Source of the DNA: JAWWPG01 sp963820035
GTDB taxonomy: Bacteria; Actinomycetota; Actinomycetes; Propionibacteriales; Nocardioidaceae
Direction: 5' to 3'
Length of the DNA: 64,000 nucleotides
NCBI GenBank assembly: GCA_963820035.1
Contig: CAWFYK010000002.1
Location: forward strand, 744,001 to 808,000
The translations under genes were made by a program, and so were the position numbers. Shown here in pieces: positions 42,590-51,070 of this stretch. Position 1 is the stretch's first letter; each line of letters starts with the position of its first letter. Below the pieces are notes generated by a model. That model was not told the DNA's origin. It searched no databases and saw only the letters and a program-made list of their open reading frames with translations.

Positions 42590-43084
42590 TCAGGGGCGAC
42601 GTGTACCGGCGTACCAGGACGACGTCCACACAGGTGCGCGGTGGACGCGCTGGCCCGGGTGGGGGGCGTGGATGATGACTGCGCGGTGCTCCCTGTTCCA
42701 GTAGAGGAACATGCCGACGTGGTAGACGTGTCCGCTACCGTCGTGGAAGAAGACCAGGTCACCGCGGATCATGTGCTTCTTGATGATGTGGTGGACCGAG
42801 GCGTACTGCGAAGCGGCCGTCCGGGGCAGGCTCAGCGCCGAGTGGTCGTAGGAGTACATCGAGAGACCGGAGCAGTCGAAGGCGTTCGGACCGGCAGCGC
42901 CATAGACGTAGGGGTCCCCGATGCGGGAGATCGCGACGTCGGCGGCGTGGTCGATCTTCTTGTCGATCGGCGACGTCGCGGCGGCTGAGGCGCCGGGTGC
43001 AGCAACCAGAGTCAGTCCGACCAGAACGGCGAAGACGAGGGGGATGAGCGCGCCGAGGCGGCGCAACGAACCTGATGCAGGCAT
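42590..43084 (-). CDS. Secreted NlpC/P60 family peptidoglycan endopeptidase
   Basis: A 164-residue secreted hydrolase. A signal peptide (1-35, ending GASAAA) precedes a single NlpC/P60 domain with catalytic Cys in FDCSGLSMYSY, His in YHVGMFLY and a further His in IIHAPHPG. It would cut D-Glu-m-DAP bonds in stem peptides. AAGGAGAT lies 6 bases before the ATG. The c-di-AMP riboswitch directly upstream fits the known control of cell wall hydrolases by that second messenger in actinobacteria. Confidence 0.93.
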   Translation of the reverse strand: MPASGSLRRLGALIPLVFAVLVGLTLVAAPGASAAATSPIDKKIDHAADVAISRIGDPYVYGAAGPNAFDCSGLSMYSYDHSALSLPRTAASQYASVHHIIKKHMIRGDLVFFHDGSGHVYHVGMFLYWNREHRAVIIHAPHPGQRVHRAPVWTSSWYAGTRRP

Positions 43085-43092
43085 GAAGATAT

Positions 43093-43250
43093 CTCCTTCT
43101 CACGCCTGTGAGGTGAGCTGTCGGGTTCGAGCGAGAAGGTGCCCGGCCGTCAAAGGACGACTTAACCCCAAGCATGCCTACGGAAGACCGTTTCGATGCA
43201 GAAGAGTGGTTCCCCCACTTCTACCCCTGAATGAGAGTTTCTGTGATTGG
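43093..43250 (-). promoter_or_regulatory. c-di-AMP (ydaO-yuaA) riboswitch
   Basis: Read on the minus strand, the leader of the NlpC/P60 gene contains GGGGGAACCA, then TTGGGGTTAAG, GGGCACCTTCTCGC, and finally TCGAACCCGACAGCTCACC with CAGGCGTGAGAAGG. These blocks occur in the order and spacing of the ydaO class. The element ends close to the ribosome binding site. In this class c-di-AMP usually turns expression off. Confidence 0.87.
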
Positions 43251-43426
43251 CGATTGGGTCGTAGTCGACACGGGGTAGAACTCGGCGTCCGTCGACCACG
43301 CTCTTCAGTTTTGGGTCCCGAGGATCTAACCACACAACGGGCGGAAACCCAACCCTGGTGGGCGATTTCCCTGAGTGTGTCACCGCCTCGGCGCGGCTCG
43401 CTCGGCCGCGAGGCCCAGAGATCCAC

Positions 43427-43720
43427 TCACGGATGACTCGGGCTCGGCGGCTGGTCCGCCAGCTCGAACATGACGTCGTCGACGTAGCAGTAGAACCATT
43501 CCTCACCAGGCTCGAAAGACTGGATGAGCGGGTGTTTCGTCGAACCGAAGTGAGCCGTCGCGTGCCGGTTCGGGGAGCTGTCGCAACAGCCCACGTGTCC
43601 GCATTCGGCACACCGCCGAAGGTGCACCCAGCGGGCACCCATCGCAAGGCATTCGACGCATCCGTCTCCGCTCGGAGGGACATCGGCGACCGTGTCGAGA
43701 TGGGTGCAGGTCTCGGGCAT
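43427..43720 (-). CDS. UBP-type zinc finger protein
   Basis: A 97-residue protein made of one ZnF-UBP domain. Zinc ligands appear in CTHLDTV, CVECLAMG, RRCAECGHVGCCD and HATAHF. Such domains in eukaryotes bind the ubiquitin C-terminus; bacterial ones are common in actinobacteria and uncharacterised. ATG at 43720 has AAGGAG 5 bases upstream. It stands alone upstream of the riboswitch. Confidence 0.9.
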   Translation of the reverse strand: MPETCTHLDTVADVPPSGDGCVECLAMGARWVHLRRCAECGHVGCCDSSPNRHATAHFGSTKHPLIQSFEPGEEWFYCYVDDVMFELADQPPSPSHP

Positions 43721-43913
43721 CATGGCTCCTTCTGCGCTGTCCTGGTCGAACGCAGCATATGCCAGACCGCCCGGTCGCATCCGCTGTCGACAGCGGCCCG
43801 ACCCCGCCCATCACATCCCTGGAAAGAGTCCCTTGCTTTGTAGCAGTACGTATGGCACAGTGCTTGGTACAAACCTGATGACAGGTTCCACTCGACACGA
43901 CATGGGAGGGCAC

Positions 43914-44784
43914 ATGCGCCAGCTCGCGCTCGTCCCCCTTGCGCTCGTGCTGGTCGCAGGCTGTGGGCTCTTCGGCTACCTCCTGTTGCGAAGCCTTGCC
44001 CCTCGGGGGGACCGTGAGCTGAACAGGATGCTGGTCGCCAGCAATCTCGAGGTCGGTGCCACATCAGCGGCCTTTCTGAGGCCCACGTTCTCCCGACGGA
44101 GCCGCTGGGGCGCCATCGGCGGCGGAGTCGGGTTTGCCATCAGCGTCTTGGTCAGTCTTTCGTTGCCACCAGGCGACTACCTGGGGGCCTTCAGTGCTGG
44201 TGGCCTTCTTGTCGGAGCCACGTTCGGCAGCGCCCTGAGCGCTCGCCGCAGCGACGAACCTATGACGGGTGACGTGCGAGTGGCCCTGTCCAACCGCACG
44301 GCATGTCGGAGTACCTGACTCGCCGCCAGGTCGTGACGGAGCTAGTCATCGCGGGCTCGGCCTGGCCGTACGGTCTACGGGGTGTGGGCTCCGGTCCTAC
44401 CCGACTCCGACAGCGGCTTCGTGGATGTGGATCGGCGCCGGAGGGTCGTCCTCGGTGCCGCAACTGGCGGTGCTTCTGCTGCAGCGCTGGCTGCTGCGCG
44501 AACCGCGTTCCGCCGACGGTGAGCCCAGGCTGGTGACCAACGACATCGCGCTCGCGGTCGGATTGCACGACCTGCTGGGCGCCCTTGCGGGAAGCGGTCT
44601 TCTTCACGGAGTTCGTCGTGCTGCTCCAGCTGGACTTGTCTGGTGGGAGATCGGACTCTGCCTGATCCTGAGTATCGCGTTGGTCCGTTGGGCTCTCGAC
44701 CCGAAGATCGGCCCAGCCAGCGCACCAGTCGCTCATCGACTCGCAGGCCGAGAGCGGGCAATGAAGGCACGAAGGAACACGTGA
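43914..44784 (+). pseudogene. Frameshifted membrane-protein gene, copy 1
   Basis: Three reading frames hold parts of one protein. From ATG 43914 (GGGAGGG 3 bases upstream), a 134-residue frame has helices (LVPLALVLVAGCGLFGYLLL, GGGVGFAISVLVSLSL, GAFSAGGLLVGATFGSAL). A second frame near 44303 gives EYLTRRQVVTELVIAG. A third gives LLLQRWLLREPRSADGEP through VTNDIALAVGLHDLLGA to PVAHRLAGRERA. The same segments in the same order make up the next pseudogene, so both descend from one gene. A TTTGTA...TACAAA inverted repeat (43837-43873) upstream may be an operator. Sequencing errors could explain the breaks but would have to occur in both copies. Confidence 0.65.
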
Positions 44785-45695
44785 TTGTGCTCTTGGTGGG
44801 TTTTGGCGCCATCGGATTCGTGCCTTCCTACGTCGAGTCGGCGGTTCCGGCACTGCGGCGCAGGGCCGTCGACCGCAAGATCAGCCGATCGGAACTGACA
44901 GTCAGCCCAGAGACCCGTGTGCTGATAGCCGACTTCATGCTCGCCGGCTCGATGGGGGGCCGTCGGGGCAGGCTTGGGCGGCATAGCTGCCGGGTGTGCG
45001 GGACTCTGGATCCGGTCACTATCGAGCGGTTTGCGGGTCCACTCGTGGTGGCCCTCATCTATGCAGGGCAGACCTTGGGTTGGCCCTCGCCTCGGCCACC
45101 TCACCACGACTCCCCTCGGATGCGGTTCGGCTGTCATCTCTGCAGCCCGAGGGTTCACTGACTACCTGCGGCGCGGCGAGGTCCTCGCGGAGCTGATGGC
45201 CCTCGTGGCAGGGCTGGGCGTTCTGGCGTGTGGTGGCATCCTGCTCGGCGGAGTAGCCGTCACAGCCGACCACAATGCCGGTGTGTTAGAGGCGACCGTC
45301 GGGCTCGTCATCGTATCATGTGTGTGGTTGCACTGATCCTTCAGCGCCGACTGTTGCAAACCCCACGACCGGCCGACGGAGATGCTGCCGTGGTAGCCAA
45401 CGACTTCGTGCTGGCGACCGGGCTTCGCGATCTGCTGTCTGCGGTGCTGACCACAGCGTTCTCTGCCTGTTATGGGGCGGCGGTGCTTCTCGACTCGCCG
45501 GTGTCGGTCCCACTCGGCGCGATAGCCCTGTGCCTCTTCCTGACCACCCTGATGCTCGACTTGCGCCATCAACCTGTGCTGACACCAGTGGCACATCGAC
45601 TGCTTCGCGAGAGGGCCGTGGCGCGGGCAAGAGCTCGACCAGGACAGCACGTCTCTGGGGAGCGGCCGTTGACTGAAGGACCCCAACCCACATGA
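44781..45695 (+). pseudogene. Frameshifted membrane-protein gene, copy 2
   Basis: A tandem, diverged copy of the preceding pseudogene. The GTG at 44781 overlaps the end of copy 1. Frame one gives VIVLLVGFGAIGFVPSYVES and FMLAGSMGG; a second frame gives FTDYLRRGEVLAELMALVAG and LVIVSCV; a third from about 45318 gives LILQRRLLQTPRPADGDA, VANDFVLATGLRDLLSA and PVAHRLLRERA. Shifts fall near 44960 and 45310-45320 (a TGTGTG run). The GntR gene follows after its end, so the original operon was two membrane proteins plus a regulator. Function unknown. Confidence 0.65.
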
Positions 45696-46084
45696 CGTTG
45701 CTGAGGATCGACCCCGGAAGCGACGTGCCGCCGTACGAGCAACTGCGTACCCAGATCGCCGGCATGGTGGCCGACGGCGAGCTGACGCAGGGACAGAAGC
45801 TGCCCACCGTGCGGCAGCTCGCGGCTGACCTCGGGTTGGCTGCCAACACCGTCGCCCGGGCCTACCGCGAGCTCGAGGCGGGCGGCGTCATCTCGACACA
45901 GGGACGTCGCGGCACGTTCGTGCGAAGCGCACTGCTGGATACCGATGAGAACCCGGTTCGGCGTAGCGATGCTCAAAGCGCGGCCGCCGCCTTCACGGCG
46001 ACCGCCCGGTCGCTCGGTTTGTCGCTTGCCGAGACCACCCGGTTGATCGAGGGCGCCTGGTCGCAAGCGGGCCGACCCGGCTAG
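45692..46084 (+). CDS. GntR family transcriptional regulator (YtrA type)
   Basis: A 130-residue regulator: winged helix (PPYEQLRTQIAGMVADGELT, KLPTVRQLAADLGLAANTVA, RAYRELEAGGVISTQGRRGT) with a short C-terminal helix pair, as in the YtrA subfamily that typically controls neighbouring transporters. ATG at 45692. The two upstream membrane genes it would regulate are broken, so it may be a relic or act elsewhere. It converges with the M15 peptidase gene and overlaps its stop by 4 bases. Confidence 0.9.
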   Translation: MTLLRIDPGSDVPPYEQLRTQIAGMVADGELTQGQKLPTVRQLAADLGLAANTVARAYRELEAGGVISTQGRRGTFVRSALLDTDENPVRRSDAQSAAAAFTATARSLGLSLAETTRLIEGAWSQAGRPG

Positions 46085-47856
46085 CGGCCTCGCGCGAGCA
46101 GCACCGTGACGCGCGACCCCGAGCGCACGTCATGCTCGCGCCACCTCTCGGCCCCGGCGTAGGTCCGCTCGCCGGTGTATGACGTCCCCGTCGCAGACGT
46201 GGTTTGCACGGACACCCCGGCTGGCCCGTCCGGCCGCACGCACGTTCGGAGGACCTGCTCGAGGCCAGCGAAGTAGTTACCAGCTGCCGTGTCCGAGTGG
46301 AACTGGAGGACGACGGCCTGCCCGGGCCTCCCGGCTGCAGAGAGATAGGCACCTTCGAGAGCGAACTGCGGCATCGGCAGAGTCAACCGGGAGCGATGCG
46401 CACATCCCAACGGCAGGACGCCGTTAGCCGCCTCGGTGCCGCCACGGGCGTGCACGAATGTCCCGTTGCCGGTCCAGCCGGCCTCCGGACTCCCCGGGTC
46501 CGCATAACGACTCCAGCCGATGCCGAACGCGCTTGCCGCCGGCATGGAACGGGCTGTCAGCGGCCCGGCCGCTCGTGCCGATGGCTCACGAGCACGTTTG
46601 TTGGAGAACGTGTCGAAGTGCTGGTAGTCAGGGTGGGACCAGTCGCCGCCCCACCGGAAGCCGCGGCTCTTCAGCCCCTGAGTGACCCGCGACGAGTCGT
46701 AGAGCATGCCGGGGTAGGCATGACTGCGGTTGCGGTACTTCTGCCCGATCGTCTTCGGCCACCAGGTCCCGTGGACGTCCTGGTAAGGGTTCTCGACAGT
46801 GTTGATGTCGATCGCGACACCGTAGGCATGCGGCGACAGATGGGTAGGATCCCCTGTCACGTGGCGACAGTTGAAAGCCGACGTGTTGTCGTGGTACATC
46901 GACTTGATGTCGGAGCCGCCGTAGTGAGCGGTCGGGAAGATCCTGCGGAACGGGTAGCCGTGGGCGAGCGCGTCACTCCAGACCGAGATGACGCGGCTGA
47001 CGATGGAGTCGCGCACCACCAACGTGCCGCGATCCACCGGTGGTCCGAACGTCTTGAACGTCAACGTGACGTTGCGAAGGGATGCCGGGCCAACCGGACA
47101 GCCGTCGTGGTAGCTGCCACCGAGCTGGTCGCGAGTCACCGGCGTCACCACAGGATGCAACACGGCCTTGACGGTGTAGTGGTGGACGCCGGAGTACTCC
47201 GCGGTGCCGCCGTCCGGATGGCTGCCTGCCCAATAGGCACGGACCGTCCAGGCTCCCGGGAGATCGTTGGGCATGTGGATCGCGTAGTCACCTTTGGCGT
47301 CGGTGTAGCCCGACCCCACCGCCACCCACGTCCCGCCGATCAGCCGCTGGATCACGATCCGCCGACCCGCTCCCACCGGCCGCGTCGAGCCCGACATCAC
47401 GATGGTGGTGAGGGTCTCGTAGGTCGGGTGGGAGAACAGGTAGACCCGACGGTCGAGGACGTGGAGCGTCCGCGTCGGCGACTGGATGTAGCCGGCGTGG
47501 GTCGGATGCGCAGCCTGCAACGATTCCACGCCAGGATCGACCGGCGTGAGGTCGAACGTGAACGCTCCGTTGGCGACCGTGCGCGTGCTGCCGACCTTCT
47601 GCCAGCTGCCGCCGACCAGGCGGCGGATGACAATCAGCTTGTCCGCTGCGCCGTTCGACAGCTGTCCGCTGAGGTGGGTGACGTTATCCTCGTAGACCGA
47701 CGGCGGCGACGGCTCGTCGAGGACGACCTGCAGCTCGAGTCGAGGGCTCGACCGGGCCGCGGCGGACGCGGTGGACGCCGAGACCATCCCGGGCACAAGG
47801 CAGCCCACGGCAGTCAGCACGGCAACGATCGCGCGCCAGCGAACTCCCCCGCCCAC
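46081..47856 (-). CDS. Secreted M15-family peptidoglycan peptidase with two Ig-like repeats
   Basis: A 591-residue exported protein: signal peptide (1-33, ending ASTASA), two related beta-sandwich repeats (about 40-130 and 145-235, each with an IVI-RLVGGSW/IVIQRLIGGTW core), then an M15 zinc peptidase domain with SPHAYGVAIDIN (His and Asp ligands) and GGDWSHPDYQHFD (Glu-type region and His). The last 160 residues form a further unknown domain. M15 enzymes cut L-Ala-D-Glu or D-Ala-D-Ala bonds. It lies 4 bases after the PAAR gene on the same strand, so it is part of the eCIS locus and may open the cell wall for release or delivery. Confidence 0.87.
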   Translation of the reverse strand: MGGGVRWRAIVAVLTAVGCLVPGMVSASTASAAARSSPRLELQVVLDEPSPPSVYEDNVTHLSGQLSNGAADKLIVIRRLVGGSWQKVGSTRTVANGAFTFDLTPVDPGVESLQAAHPTHAGYIQSPTRTLHVLDRRVYLFSHPTYETLTTIVMSGSTRPVGAGRRIVIQRLIGGTWVAVGSGYTDAKGDYAIHMPNDLPGAWTVRAYWAGSHPDGGTAEYSGVHHYTVKAVLHPVVTPVTRDQLGGSYHDGCPVGPASLRNVTLTFKTFGPPVDRGTLVVRDSIVSRVISVWSDALAHGYPFRRIFPTAHYGGSDIKSMYHDNTSAFNCRHVTGDPTHLSPHAYGVAIDINTVENPYQDVHGTWWPKTIGQKYRNRSHAYPGMLYDSSRVTQGLKSRGFRWGGDWSHPDYQHFDTFSNKRAREPSARAAGPLTARSMPAASAFGIGWSRYADPGSPEAGWTGNGTFVHARGGTEAANGVLPLGCAHRSRLTLPMPQFALEGAYLSAAGRPGQAVVLQFHSDTAAGNYFAGLEQVLRTCVRPDGPAGVSVQTTSATGTSYTGERTYAGAERWREHDVRSGSRVTVLLARGR

Positions 47857-47860
47857 CGGG

Positions 47861-48178
47861 TCAGCCGCCGATTACGACGGTCGGGCAGCCCGGACCAGGG
47901 GCGATCGGCGTGCCGTGCATGCTCAGGTCGCCCAGCCGCGCCGCGGGAAAGCCGCCGATCATCACCGTCATGCTCCCGACGGCGATGCCGTTGGGCGCTG
48001 GTGAGACGCAGACGACGCCACCTGGCATCGCGTTGGCGACAGCCGCCGGCATGCCGCCGATCAGCACGGTAGCCACCGCGGCGGCCGGGGTGATCGGCCC
48101 GCCCACATGGGGCTTGGGGCCGTCAGACAACGTGCAGAGCGCCATGTCTCCGGCGCGCAGCGCTGGACCTGTCGGCAT
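47861..48178 (-). CDS. PAAR-domain spike tip protein
   Basis: A 105-residue protein with PAAR-like motifs: an N-terminal GPALRAGDMALC, repeated Gly-rich turns VATVLIGGMPAAVANA and MTVMIGGFPAARLGDLSMHG, and a final CPTVVIGG. PAAR proteins form the sharp cone on VgrG-type spikes in contractile systems. ATG at 48178 follows GGAGGACACC. It is divergent from the sheath operon by 207 bases. It probably caps the VgrG-like protein encoded at 54.8 kb. Confidence 0.9.
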   Translation of the reverse strand: MPTGPALRAGDMALCTLSDGPKPHVGGPITPAAAVATVLIGGMPAAVANAMPGGVVCVSPAPNGIAVGSMTVMIGGFPAARLGDLSMHGTPIAPGPGCPTVVIGG

Positions 48179-48385
48179 GGTGTCCTCCGATCCGGGATGG
48201 GTGCCTCCTGTGACACCCACTGTGCACGAGGCCGCCGACAATCTCCATGCCTCGACCGGGCCGGGTCCCGGGTCTGCCCGTTAGCGCATCCAAGCGTGCC
48301 CTGGACGCCGGCCGAACGCCCCTGCACCGGTCGGCCGTCCTAGGGGACGCTCATGTGACCGTCGACCGTGAGGGAGAAAGAAGAG

Positions 48386-49948
48386 ATGCCGACATATCTG
48401 TCACCGGGCGTGTACGTCGAGGAAGTCGAGGCAGGATCGCGTCCCATCGAGGGTGTGGGCACTGCCGTGGCCGCCTTCGTCGGTCTCGCCGAGAAGGGCC
48501 CGTTCAACACCCCGACCCTGATCAGCAACTGGAGCCAGTTCACCAACACGTTCGGCGACTTCGTCGAGGGTTCCTACCTCGCGCACGCGGTCTATGGCTA
48601 CATCATGAACGGCGGCGCCAACTGCTACATCGTCCGGATCGGCGAGGACAGCGCTCCGCGCAGTGGCTCGGCACGCGGCCGCGGCCGCCAGAAGAGCATC
48701 GAGTCGTCACCCCAAGCTGTCATCGGAGGCTACCGGCTGGCCGCGATCGGGTCCGGTGCGGAGCCGGGCCAGATCTCGGTCGAGGTGGCCGAGGCCACCG
48801 GCGACTCTCCACCCGAGGACGCCTTCAAGCTCATCGTCAAGGATGGTGGGCAGGTCAAGGAGGAGTTCGACAACCTCACCGTCGCCAAGGGCAAGCAGAA
48901 CGTCGCGACGATCGTCAACGCCAGCTCCAAGATCCTCAAGGCCGAGGAGGCCACCACGGGGGCTCTCGAAAGGCCGGCGGTCGGCACCTCGGTGACGTTG
49001 GCCGCGGGGCCTGAGCCGGCCGCCGTACCCTCGCCGCGACTGTCTGCCGACGACTACGTCGGCGACGTCTCGGAGCGCACCGGCTTCGCCGGTCTGGAGG
49101 CCGTGGACGACGTCACCATGGTCGCCGTTCCTGACCTGATGAGCGCCTACCAGCAAGGGGCTATCGACCTCGAGACGGTCCAGACGGTGCACCTCGGCAT
49201 CATCGCCCACTGCGAGATGATGGGTGACCGGGTCGCGATCCTCGACCCGCCTCCGGGACTCAACGCTCAGCAGATCAAGGAGTGGCGCGTCGAAGGCGCC
49301 GGCTACGACTCCAAGTACGCGAGCCTCTACTGGCCCTGGCCGAAGGTCTTCGACCCCGCCACCCAGCAGAACATCTTCGTGCCGCCATCCGGCCACATGG
49401 CCGGCATCTGGGCCCGCACCGACGCCGGTCCCGGCGTCCACAAGGCGCCCGCCAACGAGGTGATCCGCGGTGCGGTGACCCTCGAGATGCAGATCACGAA
49501 GCCGGAGCACGACCTGCTCAACCCGGTCGGCATCAACTGTCTCCGCGCCTTCCCCGGCCGCGGCATCCGCGTCTGGGGAGCTCGCACCTTGTCGTCCGAC
49601 CCGGCATGGCGCTACCTCAACGTCCGCAGGCTCTTCAACTACCTCGAGGAGTCGATCCTCAACGGCACCCAGTGGGCCGTCTTCGAGCCGAACGACCCCG
49701 CCCTGTGGGCCCGCATGCGGCGCACCATCAGCGCGTTCCTCGTCAACGAGTGGCGCAAGGGCGCTTTGTTCGGACTCACCCCCGACGAGGCGTTCTATGT
49801 GAAGTGCGACAGCGAGACAAACCCCGCGGAGGCCATCGACGCCGGGCAGGTGCTCTGCGAGATCGGGATCGCGCCGGTCAAGCCGGCCGAGTTCGTCATC
49901 TTCAGGCTTGCGCAGTTCTCCGGCGGCACCAGCCTCGTCAGCGAGTAG
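48386..49948 (+). CDS. eCIS contractile sheath protein
   Basis: A 520-residue tail sheath protein. The N-terminus PTYLSPGVYVEEVEAGSRPIEGVGTAVAAFVG (shown as PTYLSPGVYVEEVE plus GVGTAVAAFVG) and the C-terminal part with WRYLNVRRLFNYLEESIL and EPNDPALWARMRRTISAFL are typical of phage-like sheath proteins. A variable domain lies at about residues 90-260. The sheath contracts around the tube to drive the spike forward. ATG at 48386. First gene of the plus-strand structural operon. Confidence 0.95.
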   Translation: MPTYLSPGVYVEEVEAGSRPIEGVGTAVAAFVGLAEKGPFNTPTLISNWSQFTNTFGDFVEGSYLAHAVYGYIMNGGANCYIVRIGEDSAPRSGSARGRGRQKSIESSPQAVIGGYRLAAIGSGAEPGQISVEVAEATGDSPPEDAFKLIVKDGGQVKEEFDNLTVAKGKQNVATIVNASSKILKAEEATTGALERPAVGTSVTLAAGPEPAAVPSPRLSADDYVGDVSERTGFAGLEAVDDVTMVAVPDLMSAYQQGAIDLETVQTVHLGIIAHCEMMGDRVAILDPPPGLNAQQIKEWRVEGAGYDSKYASLYWPWPKVFDPATQQNIFVPPSGHMAGIWARTDAGPGVHKAPANEVIRGAVTLEMQITKPEHDLLNPVGINCLRAFPGRGIRVWGARTLSSDPAWRYLNVRRLFNYLEESILNGTQWAVFEPNDPALWARMRRTISAFLVNEWRKGALFGLTPDEAFYVKCDSETNPAEAIDAGQVLCEIGIAPVKPAEFVIFRLAQFSGGTSLVSE

Positions 49949-49980
49949 CCGGCATCCATCACTAGCAAAGGACTCAGCAC

Positions 49981-50427
49981 ATGGCACTGCCAGACCTAGA
50001 CAGCTCTGTCGGCCACTCGTTCGGACTCGAGTTCCAAGGGGTGCAGATCAAGAGCATCACCGAGGTGGCCGGGCTCAAGATGGAGCAGGACGTCATCGAG
50101 CTCAAGGAGAACGGGGCCGACGGCAAGTACGTCATCAAGAAGCTCCCTGGCCGCTGGAAGGCGGGCGAGGTCACCCTGACCCGCGGGCTCACGGCCGACA
50201 ACAGTTTCGAGCAATGGGTGAAGGACTCCCAGTTCGGCAAGATGGCCGATGTGCGCAAGGGCGGCGCCATCATCGTCTACGACTATGAAGGCAACCCCGT
50301 CAAGCGCTACAACTTGACGAACGCCTGGCCGAAGAGCCTCGAGATCAGCAGCCTCAAGGCTGGAGACACGAGCGTCCTCACCGAGAAGCTCGTGCTCACC
50401 TACGAGAAGCTCGAACCGGACTCCTGA
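49981..50427 (+). CDS. eCIS inner tube protein 1
   Basis: A 148-residue gp19-like tube protein. SSVGHSFGLEFQGVQIKSITEV, ELKENGADGKYVIKKLPGR and GEVTLTRGLTADNSFEQW follow the tube-protein fold. Hexameric rings stack inside the sheath. The stop codon overlaps the next ATG (TGATG). A second tube paralogue lies at 53.6 kb; such systems often use one as main tube and one as initiator. Confidence 0.93.
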   Translation: MALPDLDSSVGHSFGLEFQGVQIKSITEVAGLKMEQDVIELKENGADGKYVIKKLPGRWKAGEVTLTRGLTADNSFEQWVKDSQFGKMADVRKGGAIIVYDYEGNPVKRYNLTNAWPKSLEISSLKAGDTSVLTEKLVLTYEKLEPDS

Positions 50428-50912
50428 TGCGCAGAACCACCGGCGGCGCCGGGGTCCTCGACGACTCTCCCATCACGGCCTCCCCGACAACGCCCAGCGA
50501 GATGTCTCCGGAGCCCTCGACGGGCCAGAGCGACTCGGATGCCCTACGGACCGAGTTCTCGTTCGTGCTGCCGCGCGGCTACGTCGACTCGGCCGGGACG
50601 GTCCATCGGGAGGGCGTCATGAGGCTGGCGACGGCCCGGGACGAGCTGGTGCCGATGCGGGATGACCGGGTGCGGGAGAACTCGGCGTACCTCACGGTCG
50701 TTCTGCTCGGCCGGGTGGTCACCCGGCTCGGCACCATCGACAACGTGCACGCCGGCCACATCGAGGACCTGTTCGCGTCAGACCTGGCATTCCTGCAGGA
50801 CATGTATCGCCGGATCAATACCGAGGGCCACACCCACGCGCGAGTGACCTGCCCGGCGTGCAGCCACGACTTCACCGTCGACATCGCCGGGAGCCGCCTG
50901 GGGGAATCCTGA
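50427..50912 (+). CDS. eCIS/phage tail assembly-type protein with zinc motif
   Basis: A 161-residue protein with a disordered N-terminus (1-40). The middle (EFSFVLPRGYVDSAGTVHRE, then RLATARDELVP and YLTVVLLGRVVTRLG) is typical for proteins encoded after the tube in eCIS and phage tails, thought to chaperone tail assembly. A zinc-ribbon-like CPACSHDF near the C-terminus is notable. It overlaps the next short gene. Confidence 0.75.
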   Translation: MRRTTGGAGVLDDSPITASPTTPSEMSPEPSTGQSDSDALRTEFSFVLPRGYVDSAGTVHREGVMRLATARDELVPMRDDRVRENSAYLTVVLLGRVVTRLGTIDNVHAGHIEDLFASDLAFLQDMYRRINTEGHTHARVTCPACSHDFTVDIAGSRLGES

Positions 50913-51067
50913 CGTGCGCGGCCGACCGGCTGTACGAGGAGATCGCGTACGTCGCCTATCACTTCCACTGGTCGCTCGACTCCGTCCTCGACCTGGAGCA
51001 TCGCGACCGAGATCGGTATGTCGAGGAGATCGGCAAGATCAACACACGAATCCAGAACGGAGACTGA
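50909..51067 (+). CDS. Short eCIS-associated protein (DUF6760-like)
   Basis: A 52-residue protein with one conserved block, YEEIAYVAYHFHWSLDSVLDLEHRDRDRYVEEI (read as YEEIAYVAYHFHWSLD and HRDRDRYVEEIGKI), that is found after tail assembly genes in eCIS and phage-like loci. No ATG, GTG or TTG lies near the expected start in this frame; CTG at 50909, overlapping the previous stop, is the nearest option, or the protein is made by reinitiation or frameshifting. A GTG at 50858 would add 17 unlikely residues. The role is unknown. Confidence 0.65.
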   Translation: MTCAADRLYEEIAYVAYHFHWSLDSVLDLEHRDRDRYVEEIGKINTRIQNGD

Positions 51068-51070
51068 ACG

